In this document: piece by piece, positions 44,963-54,379 of the stretch
How the letters are laid out: every line of letters begins with the position of its first letter
How positions within the stretch are numbered: position 1 is the stretch's first letter
Assembly (NCBI RefSeq): GCF_002284535.1
Contig: NZ_NPKH01000035.1
Location: forward strand, 62,001-126,000
Length of the DNA stretch: 64,000 nucleotides
Source: Mesorhizobium wenxiniae
GTDB lineage: Bacteria > Pseudomonadota > Alphaproteobacteria > Rhizobiales > Rhizobiaceae
Direction of reading: 5' to 3'
Position numbers and translations under genes: made by a program
The notes under the pieces: generated by a model
Databases searched by the model: none
What the model saw: the letters and a program-made list of their open reading frames with translations, nothing else
What the model was told of the DNA's origin: nothing

Positions 44963-47900
44963 TCAAGGTGGAAGTAGCGCGTCGACAAGGCGTTCGATCG
45001 TTTCCGCTACGCCGTCGTCGACTAGTGTTTGCCGGATCGCCCGCCGCTTGGCGGTGAAGTGCGCGCTGTCGGGTAGTTCGATGCGGGCGGCGATTCCGGC
45101 AGCGTGCAGCGCCGCCGCGGCAAGGTCCACGTGCAGTGCCTCGGAAGCGTCGAATTCAGGGATAGGCAGCGTCCAGACGAGATTGTCGAAGTCACGCGGA
45201 TCTCGCTGTCCGACTGGCTGAAGGTCCTTTACGCGATCAAGCACAATACTCGTGTTCAGGACGGCAGCAACGTACGCGGCTTCTTCGAGTGAGTTGGCGG
45301 CCGACCAATAGGCCTTGTGGTCGATAATCACATCGTCGTCCTCTAGCCAGCACGCGCTCAATCGCGTTCCAGCTTTGGTGTAGAGAACTCGAATCGGCGA
45401 TCTCGCCGCCTGCGCCACCAGTTTTTGAAGGTGGTTTAGCGACCGCGTCAGCGTCATACGAGGCGCGCCGTCTACCCCCTTGTTGCTATGCTCGTTCCAC
45501 TTCGTTTCGGCATCGCGCAACCACGCCGCAAGGCCACGATGGCCTCGTGCGTCAGCGCTTGCCGCCGTGAGGATTGCACCGCTCTCCATCGGAACCACGC
45601 CCGTCACGAGGTCGAGGACCCGATAAGGTGCGACGGACTCTCCCAGCGCAATTCGACGCACGAATATGCGTTCGACCGGGCCCTCGGGAGGCTCGACGCC
45701 GGTCCACGGCCGCTTGTCGAGACTACCAACACGGCCGCGCAGGCGCGGCGCATCGCGGCGGCTTTGCAGGCGTCCGGCTGCGGCATACTCCACGAGAACA
45801 AAGCGCCTTGGAAAGAGGCTTGCACCATTACGGAAGCGTGTCCGATATGGAGATGCAGCAAGTAGCGTTCTCGGCCTTGGCCAAGCCGCGCGCATATGCG
45901 CGAGCACCTCGGCCGCCTCGGCCTCGCTGGCATCACGCCGTGGAAGCACACCTACCCAGCGATCGAATTCCGCCGGCGGCGGCCCGGCACGGTCACGCTC
46001 ACCGAACAGCACACAGGTGCTCGTCGTGCTGCTGCCGGATTGCGCACCGAAGATCGGCCACACCCGCTCCAGACCCCAACCGCCGATGATCGCTACCCGC
46101 ACGCGCTCCATGCCCCCGTCGCGCATTCCGGCGAACACGGGAGCGTTGAGCGCGGCATAGGGCAGAACGAGCGCCAGCACGCCGCCGTCGCGCAGGTAGC
46201 GTTCCGCGCCGCGCGCCCAAAACAGCGCACACATGTCCTGTTGTGTGGCCAGACTGCCACCGACCCAGAGATTGTAGCTCCGCAGCGCCTCGCGCAGCCG
46301 GTCCTTCATGTCCGCGCTCAGGTGGCGATAAACGATCCAGGGCGGATTGCCGATCAGGACGTCAGCCCGGTGATCGGGATGCGACAGCCACACTGGGCGC
46401 AGCAAGTTGCGCAGAATGAAAGTCCAGATGTGGTTGCGGCCGTCAAGATAGAGTTCCTTGAGCTGCGCGAACGTTTGGCCGAGCATGGCCGCGTCCTCGG
46501 TGGTCGCGCCGGCGAGAGCGATGGCATGGCGAATGGCCTCCGGCTCGGCGAGCGTGTCGAGCCCGCGGTTGAGCTCGTCGAGCGCACGCTCGAACAGATG
46601 TTGGTCGCTCGCCAAGCCGGCGGGGATGCGCAGGGGCGGATCGTTGGGCGGCACGTCGACCAGCACTTCGGCCGATGCGCCCAGCGGTCGCAGGTTCCAC
46701 TGCATCGAGTCGCCCATATAAACCGGCACGCTGAGCGTGGGCGGCCGATCCTGTACCAAATCGCCGAGAGCCAGCAGCCACGTGACGCGCGCGAGCGCGA
46801 CCGCGACAGGGTGCACGTCGATCCCGAACACGCGATCGGCACAAGTCTCGACGATCTCGGCTGGTGGCACCCCAGCCTGCCGACCGGCTTCGATCAGGCG
46901 GCGAAGCGCATGGAACAGAAAGGTCCCAGAGCCACAGGACGGATCGAGCACCCGCTGTTCCAGCGGGCGAGGAATAGCCGCCGTGACCACCCGCGCGGCC
47001 AACCAGTCGGGGGTGTAGTATTCACCGAGGTCGTGGCGCTCGTCGGGGTCGATCAGGCTCTCGTAGAGACTCTTGAGCACGTCGACCTTGACATCGCGCA
47101 GGCGAAAACGAATCGTTTCGGCGGCAAGCGAACGCACCAGGTCATCGCCGCCCGTTGCGAGTAGGGGCCAGTCGAAGAAGTCAGCCTCGACGGCGCCGAC
47201 AATACCCTCATTCGCCAGCAACCGGCCCGACAGCATCTCCGCCGGATCGCCAATTTCCAGATCGAGGACGCGCGCCGCGATCGCCTTCACGAGGATAGTC
47301 AGGTAGGTGTGTTGGAGGAACAGCGCATCACTGCCCACGTCATCGCCGTATACCTGGCGCAGCAACCCATCCCACAGGTTCCGCTTCAACCGCACTTCGG
47401 GATGGTCGCCGACCTCGGACCACAGGCGCTGCAGTTGCGCGTGCGCGCGGCCGAAGGCAAGGCTGTATCGACCGAACGCGAGCGCGACAGCGATCGGTGT
47501 CGGCATCACCTCGGGAACGGGCGAGAGCAGCGGCTCGAGCCAGGTCAGCAACCGTTCGGGGTGGTCGACGTCGACGTCATAGCGGCCGATGCTCGTGAGC
47601 CTGCCGAGATCCAGCGTGTAAGCGAGCAGCGTCGCGCCGTCGGTGGCAAGACCGACGGTGGTACGGCCAGGTGCGCTGCCGCGGCTTGCATCGGCCAGAT
47701 AGTCGGGCATACGGGCGACGACATCACGCTCTTCGCGCCGTAGATCGCTCTTCAGCTCGATCACGGTGGCGCCCCACGCCACGTCGATCCGCCCACTGTT
47801 GTCGACAAGGTAGCGCTCGTGCTCTAACTCGCTGAACGCGGCGCCGAAGCCTTCTCGCAGCAGTTCCGTGATCAGGCCCCGCAACGCCTCGTGTCGTGGC

Positions 47901-48010
47901 CGGGAAGCCATCGATCGGACGATGTCGGGCAGACGATCTCCGCGCCAACTGTTTGCCACTTTCCCCTCCCGCTTGAGGCTGTACCGTTGCCGCCGCATGC
48001 GCGAGAGCAT
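44963..48010 (-). CDS. Eco57I-like restriction-modification protein (type IIG/IIL, N6-adenine methylase)
   Basis: A 1015-residue fused enzyme. The N-terminus has a PD-(D/E)XK site, GRIDVAWGATVIELKSD (Asp76, Glu85, Lys87). A helical linker follows, then the methylase: LGEYYTPDWLAARVV, SAM-binding DPSCGSGTF (from about 356) and catalytic NPPW (Asn555). The C-terminal 350 residues would be the target-recognition region. Such proteins methylate one strand and cut unmodified DNA. I chose the ATG at 48010; 47998 is also possible, and upstream residues are not conserved-looking. The frame is intact and the gene is divergent from a small ORF 11 bp away. Confidence 0.85.
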   Translation of the reverse strand: MLSRMRRQRYSLKREGKVANSWRGDRLPDIVRSMASRPRHEALRGLITELLREGFGAAFSELEHERYLVDNSGRIDVAWGATVIELKSDLRREERDVVARMPDYLADASRGSAPGRTTVGLATDGATLLAYTLDLGRLTSIGRYDVDVDHPERLLTWLEPLLSPVPEVMPTPIAVALAFGRYSLAFGRAHAQLQRLWSEVGDHPEVRLKRNLWDGLLRQVYGDDVGSDALFLQHTYLTILVKAIAARVLDLEIGDPAEMLSGRLLANEGIVGAVEADFFDWPLLATGGDDLVRSLAAETIRFRLRDVKVDVLKSLYESLIDPDERHDLGEYYTPDWLAARVVTAAIPRPLEQRVLDPSCGSGTFLFHALRRLIEAGRQAGVPPAEIVETCADRVFGIDVHPVAVALARVTWLLALGDLVQDRPPTLSVPVYMGDSMQWNLRPLGASAEVLVDVPPNDPPLRIPAGLASDQHLFERALDELNRGLDTLAEPEAIRHAIALAGATTEDAAMLGQTFAQLKELYLDGRNHIWTFILRNLLRPVWLSHPDHRADVLIGNPPWIVYRHLSADMKDRLREALRSYNLWVGGSLATQQDMCALFWARGAERYLRDGGVLALVLPYAALNAPVFAGMRDGGMERVRVAIIGGWGLERVWPIFGAQSGSSTTSTCVLFGERDRAGPPPAEFDRWVGVLPRRDASEAEAAEVLAHMRAAWPRPRTLLAASPYRTRFRNGASLFPRRFVLVEYAAAGRLQSRRDAPRLRGRVGSLDKRPWTGVEPPEGPVERIFVRRIALGESVAPYRVLDLVTGVVPMESGAILTAASADARGHRGLAAWLRDAETKWNEHSNKGVDGAPRMTLTRSLNHLQKLVAQAARSPIRVLYTKAGTRLSACWLEDDDVIIDHKAYWSAANSLEEAAYVAAVLNTSIVLDRVKDLQPVGQRDPRDFDNLVWTLPIPEFDASEALHVDLAAAALHAAGIAARIELPDSAHFTAKRRAIRQTLVDDGVAETIERLVDALLPP

Positions 48011-48021
48011 AAGTTGCCACC

Positions 48022-48324
48022 ATGAGATTCGCTCAAGCAGACTTGTTCGCGCAAGACGACGCCGAACGCAACACGCTATCGCAATCAGAGCGGGTAGCGA
48101 TCCGATCGCGTCTGGAAACGACACTGGCCAAGCTCGAAGCCACGGCAATCTTCCCTTGGCGCGATCCGCTGGACGCCGTGCACGAGGAGAACCGCTTCCA
48201 ACGCGACAGCGAAATGCTCGGTGAGGAGGGCGTTCTTCTGTGGCACCGGTTCGACACAGAGATGGACCGGCTCCACGCGACGCGGTTCTCTTCCGACCTC
48301 CGCTCCGCTGGATCGACGAATTGA
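48022..48324 (+). CDS. Small hypothetical protein divergent from the restriction-modification gene
   Basis: A 100-residue acidic protein (MRFAQADLFAQDD, FPWRDPLDAVHEENRFQRDS, LLWHRFDTEMDRLHA). No family recognised. Its ATG is 11 bp from that of the Eco57I-like gene, so the two promoters must overlap the other gene, and it could be a regulator or accessory of the system. It may also be a remnant. Confidence 0.45.
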   Translation: MRFAQADLFAQDDAERNTLSQSERVAIRSRLETTLAKLEATAIFPWRDPLDAVHEENRFQRDSEMLGEEGVLLWHRFDTEMDRLHATRFSSDLRSAGSTN

Positions 48325-48719
48325 CGGTAGTTTGTCAAGTGCTTGGAAGTCGACCAGAGCCAAAATGAGGCGCAAAGTTACTACGCAAGCTTTGCCTGAA
48401 ATGGGCCGCTGGGCTCAAATGTCTTTAGTCCGCCCTCCAATTTAGCCAGCCAATCCCTATTAATGGCGAGCCCCAGCTCAGCCTCGCTGTGAGGGCACGT
48501 CGCTGATGACAGGCGTACGGGAGTCTCCGGTGCGACCGGAGATGAACGTAACTAACGGGTAATCGAGCTGCCGGTCGATACGTACCGCCGGACCGTCCTG
48601 CAAGGTCCGACCAATCCCATCAGCTGTCATGAGCTCATGAGGTTCAGATAGCCGGCGGAAGGTTTCGTCCCCGTACCTTTCGCGAGGCCTGGCAGGGGCG
48701 CTACGAACATATCGCTCTC
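48325..48719. other. Spacer, no recognisable gene
   Basis: About 400 bp without an open frame of interest. CTGGCAGGGGCGC and similar GC-rich stretches gave no clear terminator. Confidence 0.4.
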
Positions 48720-49376
48720 TCAGGAAGGCAGAGACCGTATCAGGTGTCGGAACCGTCTCGCTCCGAACCGTGCTCCGAGGACAAAGTAGTGCCTCGAGGC
48801 AAAAGAAATGAGGCCGCAGATGGACAGACGCTTGTTAAGCGCTCCCGTTTTCGGCGTCCCACTGGCACCAGCGAGCTTCGCCTCCAGTTCGGCGGCGATG
48901 TCGCTCGCAAAGGCTAGGTTCGCCCCGCTGACAGAGGGGACCAGCCCCCTGAAGTTAGGGTCCATCGTCACACTCGCATGATTGTAGAAGAGGTAAAGTG
49001 GGACCCACGGCGGGGGCGTGTCCCGCAGGGTGCGGAATTGATAGTCATGCTTGGGCGAGGGCCTATGCAGCAGCTCGCTGTAGGAGCGGTTCTTGTTTTG
49101 GACCACGGCGGCGTTTAGGCGCTTGGCTTGGATCCGCACCCAAAGGTCGCGACCCTCAGACACGTTCCAGAACCGCAGATCAAGATCACCCCCGGTGTCC
49201 TTTTCGATCGGGTAGGAGATGACGAGCTCTGGACCGGCGAACGCGGCCAGCGCGCCCGTGAGGATGTCGGTCATGATTTCTTCCCGGAACCTACCGCGCT
49301 TGAGGTTGGTCTCGCGGTCGAGCAGTCCCCCGATCACAAGAGGTAGCCGTGTTGCCAGGTCGCAAAGTGTTGCCAA
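48720..49376 (-). CDS. DUF6615-like protein, probable PD-(D/E)XK nuclease fold
   Basis: A 218-residue protein. EKDTGGDLDLRFWN (about 59-72) and LWVRIQAKRLN (about 79-89) match the D-x-D...Q-x-K arrangement of restriction-endonuclease-like folds, and the rest fits uncharacterised DUF6615 proteins. The position between restriction and toxin-antitoxin genes suggests a role in defence, but nothing in the sequence shows the substrate. The start at 49376 is the first ATG. Confidence 0.55.
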   Translation of the reverse strand: MATLCDLATRLPLVIGGLLDRETNLKRGRFREEIMTDILTGALAAFAGPELVISYPIEKDTGGDLDLRFWNVSEGRDLWVRIQAKRLNAAVVQNKNRSYSELLHRPSPKHDYQFRTLRDTPPPWVPLYLFYNHASVTMDPNFRGLVPSVSGANLAFASDIAAELEAKLAGASGTPKTGALNKRLSICGLISFASRHYFVLGARFGARRFRHLIRSLPS

Positions 49377-49444
49377 CGTTGTAATCCTACGATGACTATT
49401 GCCGCTCCGCGAATTCCATAATCACCTACACTCAGCGCAGGGAG

Positions 49445-49828
49445 TTAGCGTGTGGTTTCAAGCGAGCGGTAATGAACGGGGTCGTGGTTCCGCACGGCAT
49501 CTAGGATCAGCGTGACGATCGCCTGCGCCTCGCTCATGTCTGGCAAGCGCGAATGACGGCCTATCCGAGCTACAGGCTTCGGCATGGCGCGCTCATGCGC
49601 AGCGGCGAGAAGTGCCTCACCTTGCACCTTCCATTTCACTTGCCAGCGACGGACCGCCGCCTCTGGACTCGCCGCATCCCAGTCCGTGCGCTGCCGAACG
49701 ATGCGCGTCATGGCTGTGGTATACTTCAGGCCAGGCGTCTTCACCATGAGATCTGCAACCATGGTCAGGAAGACTGTATCGTTCTTGCCTGTGCCGCGAG
49801 GGCGGCCGCGGGAACGCTCGTCAGTCAT
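49445..49828 (-). CDS. Hypothetical basic protein
   Basis: A 127-residue protein with a basic N-terminus (MTDERSRGRPRGTGKNDTVF), a helix-rich middle (TAMTRIVRQRTDWDAASPEA) and Trp-rich VRRWQVKWKVQG. The GRPRGTGK stretch resembles an AT-hook-like DNA-binding segment. No family recognised. The upstream 50 bp contain GGACGCCCCG rather than a clear Shine-Dalgarno. Confidence 0.5.
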   Translation of the reverse strand: MTDERSRGRPRGTGKNDTVFLTMVADLMVKTPGLKYTTAMTRIVRQRTDWDAASPEAAVRRWQVKWKVQGEALLAAAHERAMPKPVARIGRHSRLPDMSEAQAIVTLILDAVRNHDPVHYRSLETTR

Positions 49829-50117
49829 CGGGGCGTCCTTTCCGAAGATGACGATGATGCCTTAGGATAAGTAATTCGACAGCCTGATCCTACTGAGAAG
49901 AATTGGCATTTCGACCTTTTTAGCGTCGGAAATTCACGTCACGAAGTCCATCAACGAGGATAATTCGATTTGGATGGATTTTTCCTCGCTCCGTGACTAT
50001 CGCAGGGGATCTGCCCTGCGGCCGGGGGTTCCATCAATACGGTCGGGCTCAAGATCGCGCGGCAGAAACGGCTGTGGGGATACGGTCAGGAGTGAGCGAG
50101 ATGAAACTACCCCTGTA

Positions 50118-50715
50118 ATGACGTATGGAAGGGCCGACACCCTCGAAGAGCGGCTTGGGCTGACGCCCATGGTCAGCCAGCGTATCGCGGCGATCATCAT
50201 CTTCGCCGCCGCCATCGAACATCACCTGGAGCGGGCACTGTGGAAGCTCGAGGGCGCCAATCCAACGGGCATTCGACCCGAGACCGACGCGAAGATGATC
50301 TCTGATTTGATCGGATGCTTGAAACATTCGCCTCAACCCTGCCAGCAGGAGAGGAGCGCACCCCTGCTTGAGACATGGTGCAATGCAGCCCGTCTCGCGT
50401 TTGCGATCAGGAATGACATCGCTCATGGCGTGCCCACCAATTTGGGAGACACGCTGACATTCATGAACAATCCTCGCTGGCATGGCGAGAAGCGAAAGAG
50501 ACCAGTCAGCGACTATTGGGCCGGACGATCACTCTCTTGATCTCGTTCGTCACGTCTTCGCCGTTCTTCTGCGCGTCATTGTTGGCGTTTCGGCAGAGAA
50601 AGTGACGTTGGCCGGCCTTACTAAACCGTCTTTGCTACGTGCCTTGCGCGACTCGAATTCGATTCTGAGCGAAATGGCCTGTAAAGACTACAATCCGACC
50701 TTCGAGAAATACTAA
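50118..50715 (+). pseudogene. HEPN-motif protein, one frameshift
   Basis: Starts MTYGRADTLEERLGLTPMVS. The motif FAIRNDIAHGVP is R-N-x-x-x-H as in HEPN RNases. The frame ends at 50540 after DYWAGRSLS, but the +1 frame continues sensibly from PDDHSLDLVRHVFAVLL to NPTFEKY at 50715, so a single indel near 50524 splits the gene. If the base is a sequencing error the gene would be intact at about 198 residues. Confidence 0.55.
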
Positions 50716-50739
50716 ATCGGCAGCGGGGCTTCATACCGC

Positions 50740-51082
50740 TTGCAGGTTAAGCCCCGCGTTCAGATCGGCGATATATCGCGCACACAGCTCTTTGATGGTG
50801 ATTGCTTTGTAGTCGAGTTCACGCTCGTCGGCAGGATTGTCGCCTTGAGCGACACGGCCGAACTGGACCTTCGCTTCCGGTCGTGCCGTCTCGGGCGTCC
50901 AATCCCGTGGAGGCCGATGGTGTAGCGAGGCGAGCGGCCGGCTGCCCTGTATTGATGACATAGCTGCGTTTGCCGGATGCGAACACACGAAGGCCGAAAC
51001 CGAGCAGCTCCTCATCCCAGATGACGTAGTCCTTTTCGCGGACCTGGGCGGCGTCGACAACCCTTTTGGTGATCTTAGTCAT
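50740..51082 (-). pseudogene. Tyrosine-type integrase, N-terminal fragment
   Basis: From the ATG at 51082: MTKITKRVVDAAQVREKDYV, WDEELLGFGLRVFASGKRSY, then after a shift WTPETARPEAKVQFGRVAQG and LDYKAITIKELCARYIADLN. This is the Arm-binding and core-binding start of a P4-like integrase; the catalytic domain is missing. It marks a former mobile island boundary. Confidence 0.75.
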
Positions 51083-51383
51083 GACGTTCTCTCCAACCAG
51101 CACCGATCTCTCGCGTAAGCAACCACGTAAGCACGAGGGCGGAAGTCGGAGCGCAGTTTCGGATTCGAGCGTCGCTCGGCATTTCAAGTTGCCTAAAAGT
51201 TTCTAAGAGATAGGGTGCGCCAAAGAAATCAGGGGTCCATTCTGGACACATAGGTTACGGTTTATACCGGAGACATGGTGAAGTGCACCCATCTCTCGGG
51301 AAGGGCACAGTCGCTTAGATGGGTTTTCGAGCAAAGCTGCCACTTGGTCCCACACCAAGTTCCCGCACAGCGCCAAAATGCTG
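51083..51383. other. Spacer between integrase fragment and PIN gene
   Basis: About 300 bp; the part just upstream of the integrase start is the likely former attachment side, but no tRNA gene or direct repeat was recognised. Confidence 0.3.
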
Positions 51384-51827
51384 CTAGAAGCTGGTGACTT
51401 CCATGAAAGGGACTTTCAGGGCGGCACAGAGGCTTCTCATCGACGAGGAGTGGAGTCCGTTGTCGCCGGATACCAAATGGCATGGCGGCTTAGCGCCATT
51501 TTGCGCACAATGGACGAGAGCTATGAAGGGGACCTTTTCGTTTGCGGCCGCGTTTAACCGATGCCCTGAGGTCATAAAGATTTCGTTGAGTGCGCAAGCG
51601 GCCACGTATACGTCGGAATCGAGTTCGACAATTTCGATGTCCGACTCCGATATCTCATCGGCCAAGCTCTTGTCGAAGATACGAACCTGGTCGAAAACCT
51701 CTTTGGGTACCGCAATGCGTTCGACTTTCGCTCGTTGGAACAGAGCGGCTTTCAGGTTTCCGCCAGCTTCGCTAAAATAGAGGCATGCCTCTAGATCAAG
51801 CACAAAGTTGATGCCGCTATAGGCCAT
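51384..51827 (-). CDS. PIN-domain (DUF4411-like) toxin
   Basis: A 147-residue PIN-like RNase: NFVLDLEACLYFSEAG at the N-terminus with the first Asp, a central VAVPKEVFDQV-like helix with Glu, DSDVYVAACALNEI, and VSGDNGLHSSSM with the late acidic residue. The ATG at 51827 lies four bases after the stop of the XRE-ImmA gene, giving tight translational coupling. DUF4411-type PIN proteins are known to pair with COG2856 (ImmA/IrrE) genes as toxin-antitoxin systems. Confidence 0.72.
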   Translation of the reverse strand: MAYSGINFVLDLEACLYFSEAGGNLKAALFQRAKVERIAVPKEVFDQVRIFDKSLADEISESDIEIVELDSDVYVAACALNEIFMTSGHRLNAAANEKVPFIALVHCAQNGAKPPCHLVSGDNGLHSSSMRSLCAALKVPFMEVTSF

Positions 51828-51831
51828 GCTG

Positions 51832-52968
51832 TTATGGCCCCAGCCGGTTAACACCAATGGCGGCGATCTGCTTTATCGTACTTGGCTTCAGATTGGTGAG
51901 CCGGTACGCATCGAACTGAGAGATTGCCTTCCTGTCGACCGCGGCGGTGAGCATGTTAGGCAGAAGATATCCGAACCTGGCAATCTGCGAGCTAATTCCA
52001 CCGCCCCCGCTGTTTTCCTCACCTTCGTCTTCTTCTTCGATCATGGGGACTTCAGACGGCAGGGTCGCAGACCACGCAGCGTAAAAGCCTTTGCTCAAGC
52101 CCAAATCAGAGACGCGTAAGGCGCTCGCCTGCTTACTGGCGCCAAATCGTCTGGAAAGGAGATCAACGACGGCCCTAGCACCCCTTCCCGCGACGCTTTT
52201 ATAGGCTTGGGAAAATTCCTCCGCAGGCATCATGACCGAGGCAGTCACCGAGTTGCAGAATCTTTCAACCTGGTTGTTGAGAATGGCGGGGTCTGAAACT
52301 CCCGTTTTGCCAAGGAGCACATGCACCACTTCATGCATCAGTGTGAACAGCTTGGTAGCGGGCCGCTGCCCGGTTGTATTCACGAAGATGATGGGAAAGT
52401 CACCGGTAGGAGAGTAACAAAACCCACGGAACGGGTCCGCTACCCTATCGCAGAGCACGATGATGCCTTTCCGCTCTAGCGATACACGCGTCTCCCTGAA
52501 CGTTAGGGTAGGATTCACCGATCCATCGACGCGCTGGACGGGGACATAGAGCGATTTCAATAGCTTTCGCGCGGTCGACTGCTGATGGATGGTCACGCTA
52601 TTTGTATTGGCGAACCTGGCGCAGTCTTCGAACGCTCGGTCCGCCAGGTAGGCGGCGATAGAACGAGCACGCGCGATTCGCGTTAGTCCTGCCGATGTAA
52701 GAACCGCTGGCCTATTATTGGCGGCGCGAAAATCAGGCATATTGGCGTCGATTTCTACGTCTTTGGCGAACAGGAACTGGACCGGTACAGCCAGAGCGGA
52801 GGCAAGTGAAAACGCCACTCGCTTGCTGACGTCGGTTGGGGTTGTTTCCATTTCAGTCAAGAAATCTGGTCGGATATTCGCCTCAATCGCGACCGCTTCA
52901 ATTGACAATCGTCGCGCGCGGCGGATGCTTTCCACTGCCGAAGGTCGGGGGGTAAGTTTCAATGGCAT
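51832..52968 (-). CDS. XRE-ImmA/IrrE (COG2856) regulator-metalloprotease
   Basis: A 378-residue protein. The N-terminal 65 residues form an XRE helix-turn-helix (SIEAVAIEANIRPDFLTEME), and the centre a zinc metalloprotease with LMHEVVHVLLGKTG (His212, Glu213, His216) followed by the ImmA-type EEFSQAY region. ImmA proteins cleave partner repressors. Here the PIN gene follows immediately, so this is the antitoxin or regulator of the pair. ATG at 52968 or 52983; both overlap the divergent membrane-protein gene by a few bases. Confidence 0.8.
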   Translation of the reverse strand: MPLKLTPRPSAVESIRRARRLSIEAVAIEANIRPDFLTEMETTPTDVSKRVAFSLASALAVPVQFLFAKDVEIDANMPDFRAANNRPAVLTSAGLTRIARARSIAAYLADRAFEDCARFANTNSVTIHQQSTARKLLKSLYVPVQRVDGSVNPTLTFRETRVSLERKGIIVLCDRVADPFRGFCYSPTGDFPIIFVNTTGQRPATKLFTLMHEVVHVLLGKTGVSDPAILNNQVERFCNSVTASVMMPAEEFSQAYKSVAGRGARAVVDLLSRRFGASKQASALRVSDLGLSKGFYAAWSATLPSEVPMIEEEDEGEENSGGGGISSQIARFGYLLPNMLTAAVDRKAISQFDAYRLTNLKPSTIKQIAAIGVNRLGP

Positions 52969-53462
52969 CTCAGTCGCTCGCAACAGAGTGTTTTCGTCTG
53001 AATGAGTTTTCCGGACTGCTTCAACTAGCGTTCGGATTGAATTTGGCGCTGTCGATTTTTAGAGAGCTGGCAATCGTTCCTCGAGGACCGCTTGCACGCC
53101 AGATCGCGGCAATCGAAACGTTAATCGGAACAAGAAAGGTGAGAAACCCCTCATCAGCCGGCAGCCTTCGGGCACGTTTGGAATCGGCAAAGCGAGAGAT
53201 CGTCATCAATGACGATAGTTTGGCCACTTGGGTAACATGCTGCGCGGCCGTCACATCCTTGTTCGGGCTAGCGGCCCTGTATTGGTCGTTCTACGCTGCC
53301 GTGGACCAGTCTTGCATGGGCGAGCAGCTCGCTCTCTTTACGACCATTGTGCATTTCGTTCCCCTCCCATTGGCTATTCTAATCCTCTACGCCAGAGCCC
53401 ATTTTGTCTATAAAGACGTTTGGCAAAAGTGCAATTTGCTTAAGCAAGATGCACTCGCATAA
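52962..53462 (+). CDS. Hypothetical membrane protein divergent from XRE-ImmA
   Basis: A 166-residue protein. An N-terminal hydrophobic helix (LLQLAFGLNLALSIF), a polar middle, then WVTCCAAVTSLFGLAALYWS and FVPLPLAILILYA as membrane segments. No family recognised. The start codon overlaps the divergent XRE-ImmA gene, so their expression is probably linked. The composition is more AT-rich than neighbouring metabolic genes. Confidence 0.55.
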   Translation: MASQSLATECFRLNEFSGLLQLAFGLNLALSIFRELAIVPRGPLARQIAAIETLIGTRKVRNPSSAGSLRARLESAKREIVINDDSLATWVTCCAAVTSLFGLAALYWSFYAAVDQSCMGEQLALFTTIVHFVPLPLAILILYARAHFVYKDVWQKCNLLKQDALA

Positions 53463-53489
53463 CAATTGGCTGCTCTAACACAGCGTCTC

Positions 53490-53660
53490 GCAAGGCGATC
53501 GGCCAAGGAAGCTTGCGAACCGCCCGACATCGCGGACGTAGTTGCGCTGCGCCTCCTGGCTGAACCGGCGCATGGTCATGTCGTCAATCAACCATTGGCG
53601 CGGCGGGCTGATCGGTGCATCGAGAACAGGGTGGGGGTGGTCAGGCTTCTTGTTGACGAA
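53490..53660 (-). pseudogene. Tyrosine recombinase N-terminal (SAM-like) fragment
   Basis: The minus strand reads SPPRQWLIDDMTMRRFSQEA and QRNYVRDVGRFASFLGRSP, the N-terminal core-binding domain of IS91-associated or phage-type tyrosine recombinases. It stops after about 50 residues on both sides. Confidence 0.65.
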
Positions 53661-53911
53661 GCCTGTGATGCTCTGCCCCGCCGAACGACGCTCAATGCGG
53701 GCGCGGCAACCGGATCGTGACCTCTACCTTACCACGCGCGTCCATCCCGCGCAGCGGGTTGTTCTCCGACCTATTGCGGTGATTGTCGCTGTTCGGCCAC
53801 AGCTCCGGTTCTTCCACTTAGGTGATGATCACGTTTCGCAGGAGCTAGTGTCGTTACGACGCGCTTGAAGTTCCTTCACTAACGTTCCTCGCAATAACGC
53901 TAAGCGCCTGA

Positions 53912-54160
53912 TCATATCCACGATCTTGATATAATCTTCGAGGACGTCGCCGGATCGAGACTGTCGGTTGCCCCAGCACCACTAAGGCCGCCCCTGGTGA
54001 TACCGCCGCGGACAGGCCCCTGCGCGCGCGCAGCGCTGGCGAGGATCGAATTGGCGAACGTCGCTGAAACGCCGAGCGCCGTCGCACGGCCGAGAAATTC
54101 ACGTCGGCTCAGGCGGCCCGCAGCGACGTAACGGCTAAGATATTCGAGTTCTTGCGACAT
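53912..54160 (-). pseudogene. Peptide ABC transporter substrate-binding protein, N-terminal fragment
   Basis: 82 codons: a twin-arginine-type leader (LSRREFLGRATALGVSATFA, cleavage near ARA-QG), then GPVRGGITRGGLSGAGATDS and LDPAT, the start of a family 5 peptide-binding protein. The frame then breaks. The leader AGGAGGAACATTTC is intact. It may be the partner of the ABC ATPase remnant at 3.1-3.4 kb. Confidence 0.75.
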
Positions 54161-54379
54161 GAAATGTTCCTCCTCCCATTCATTGTTTCGTGCTAATGTC
54201 AGCGCTTTATCAAGCTCAGCGGAAGCGAGCGGCCAAAGAATCTCTATTTAAATGGTAGTGGTCAAATACCGATTGTCGTCCCACATCATCTCGTTTCAAG
54301 ATCGTTCACACGCAGGGCGGATCTGGTTCCGAGATGCGCGACAATCGATACTGACGAAATGACGTGTGATCGAACTACC

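Noticed and set aside
45896..47164. 422-codon plus-strand frame
   Set aside because: It lies entirely antisense to the Eco57I-like gene, has no known motif, and its composition (Arg/Gln/His-rich) is that of an antisense shadow in GC-rich DNA.
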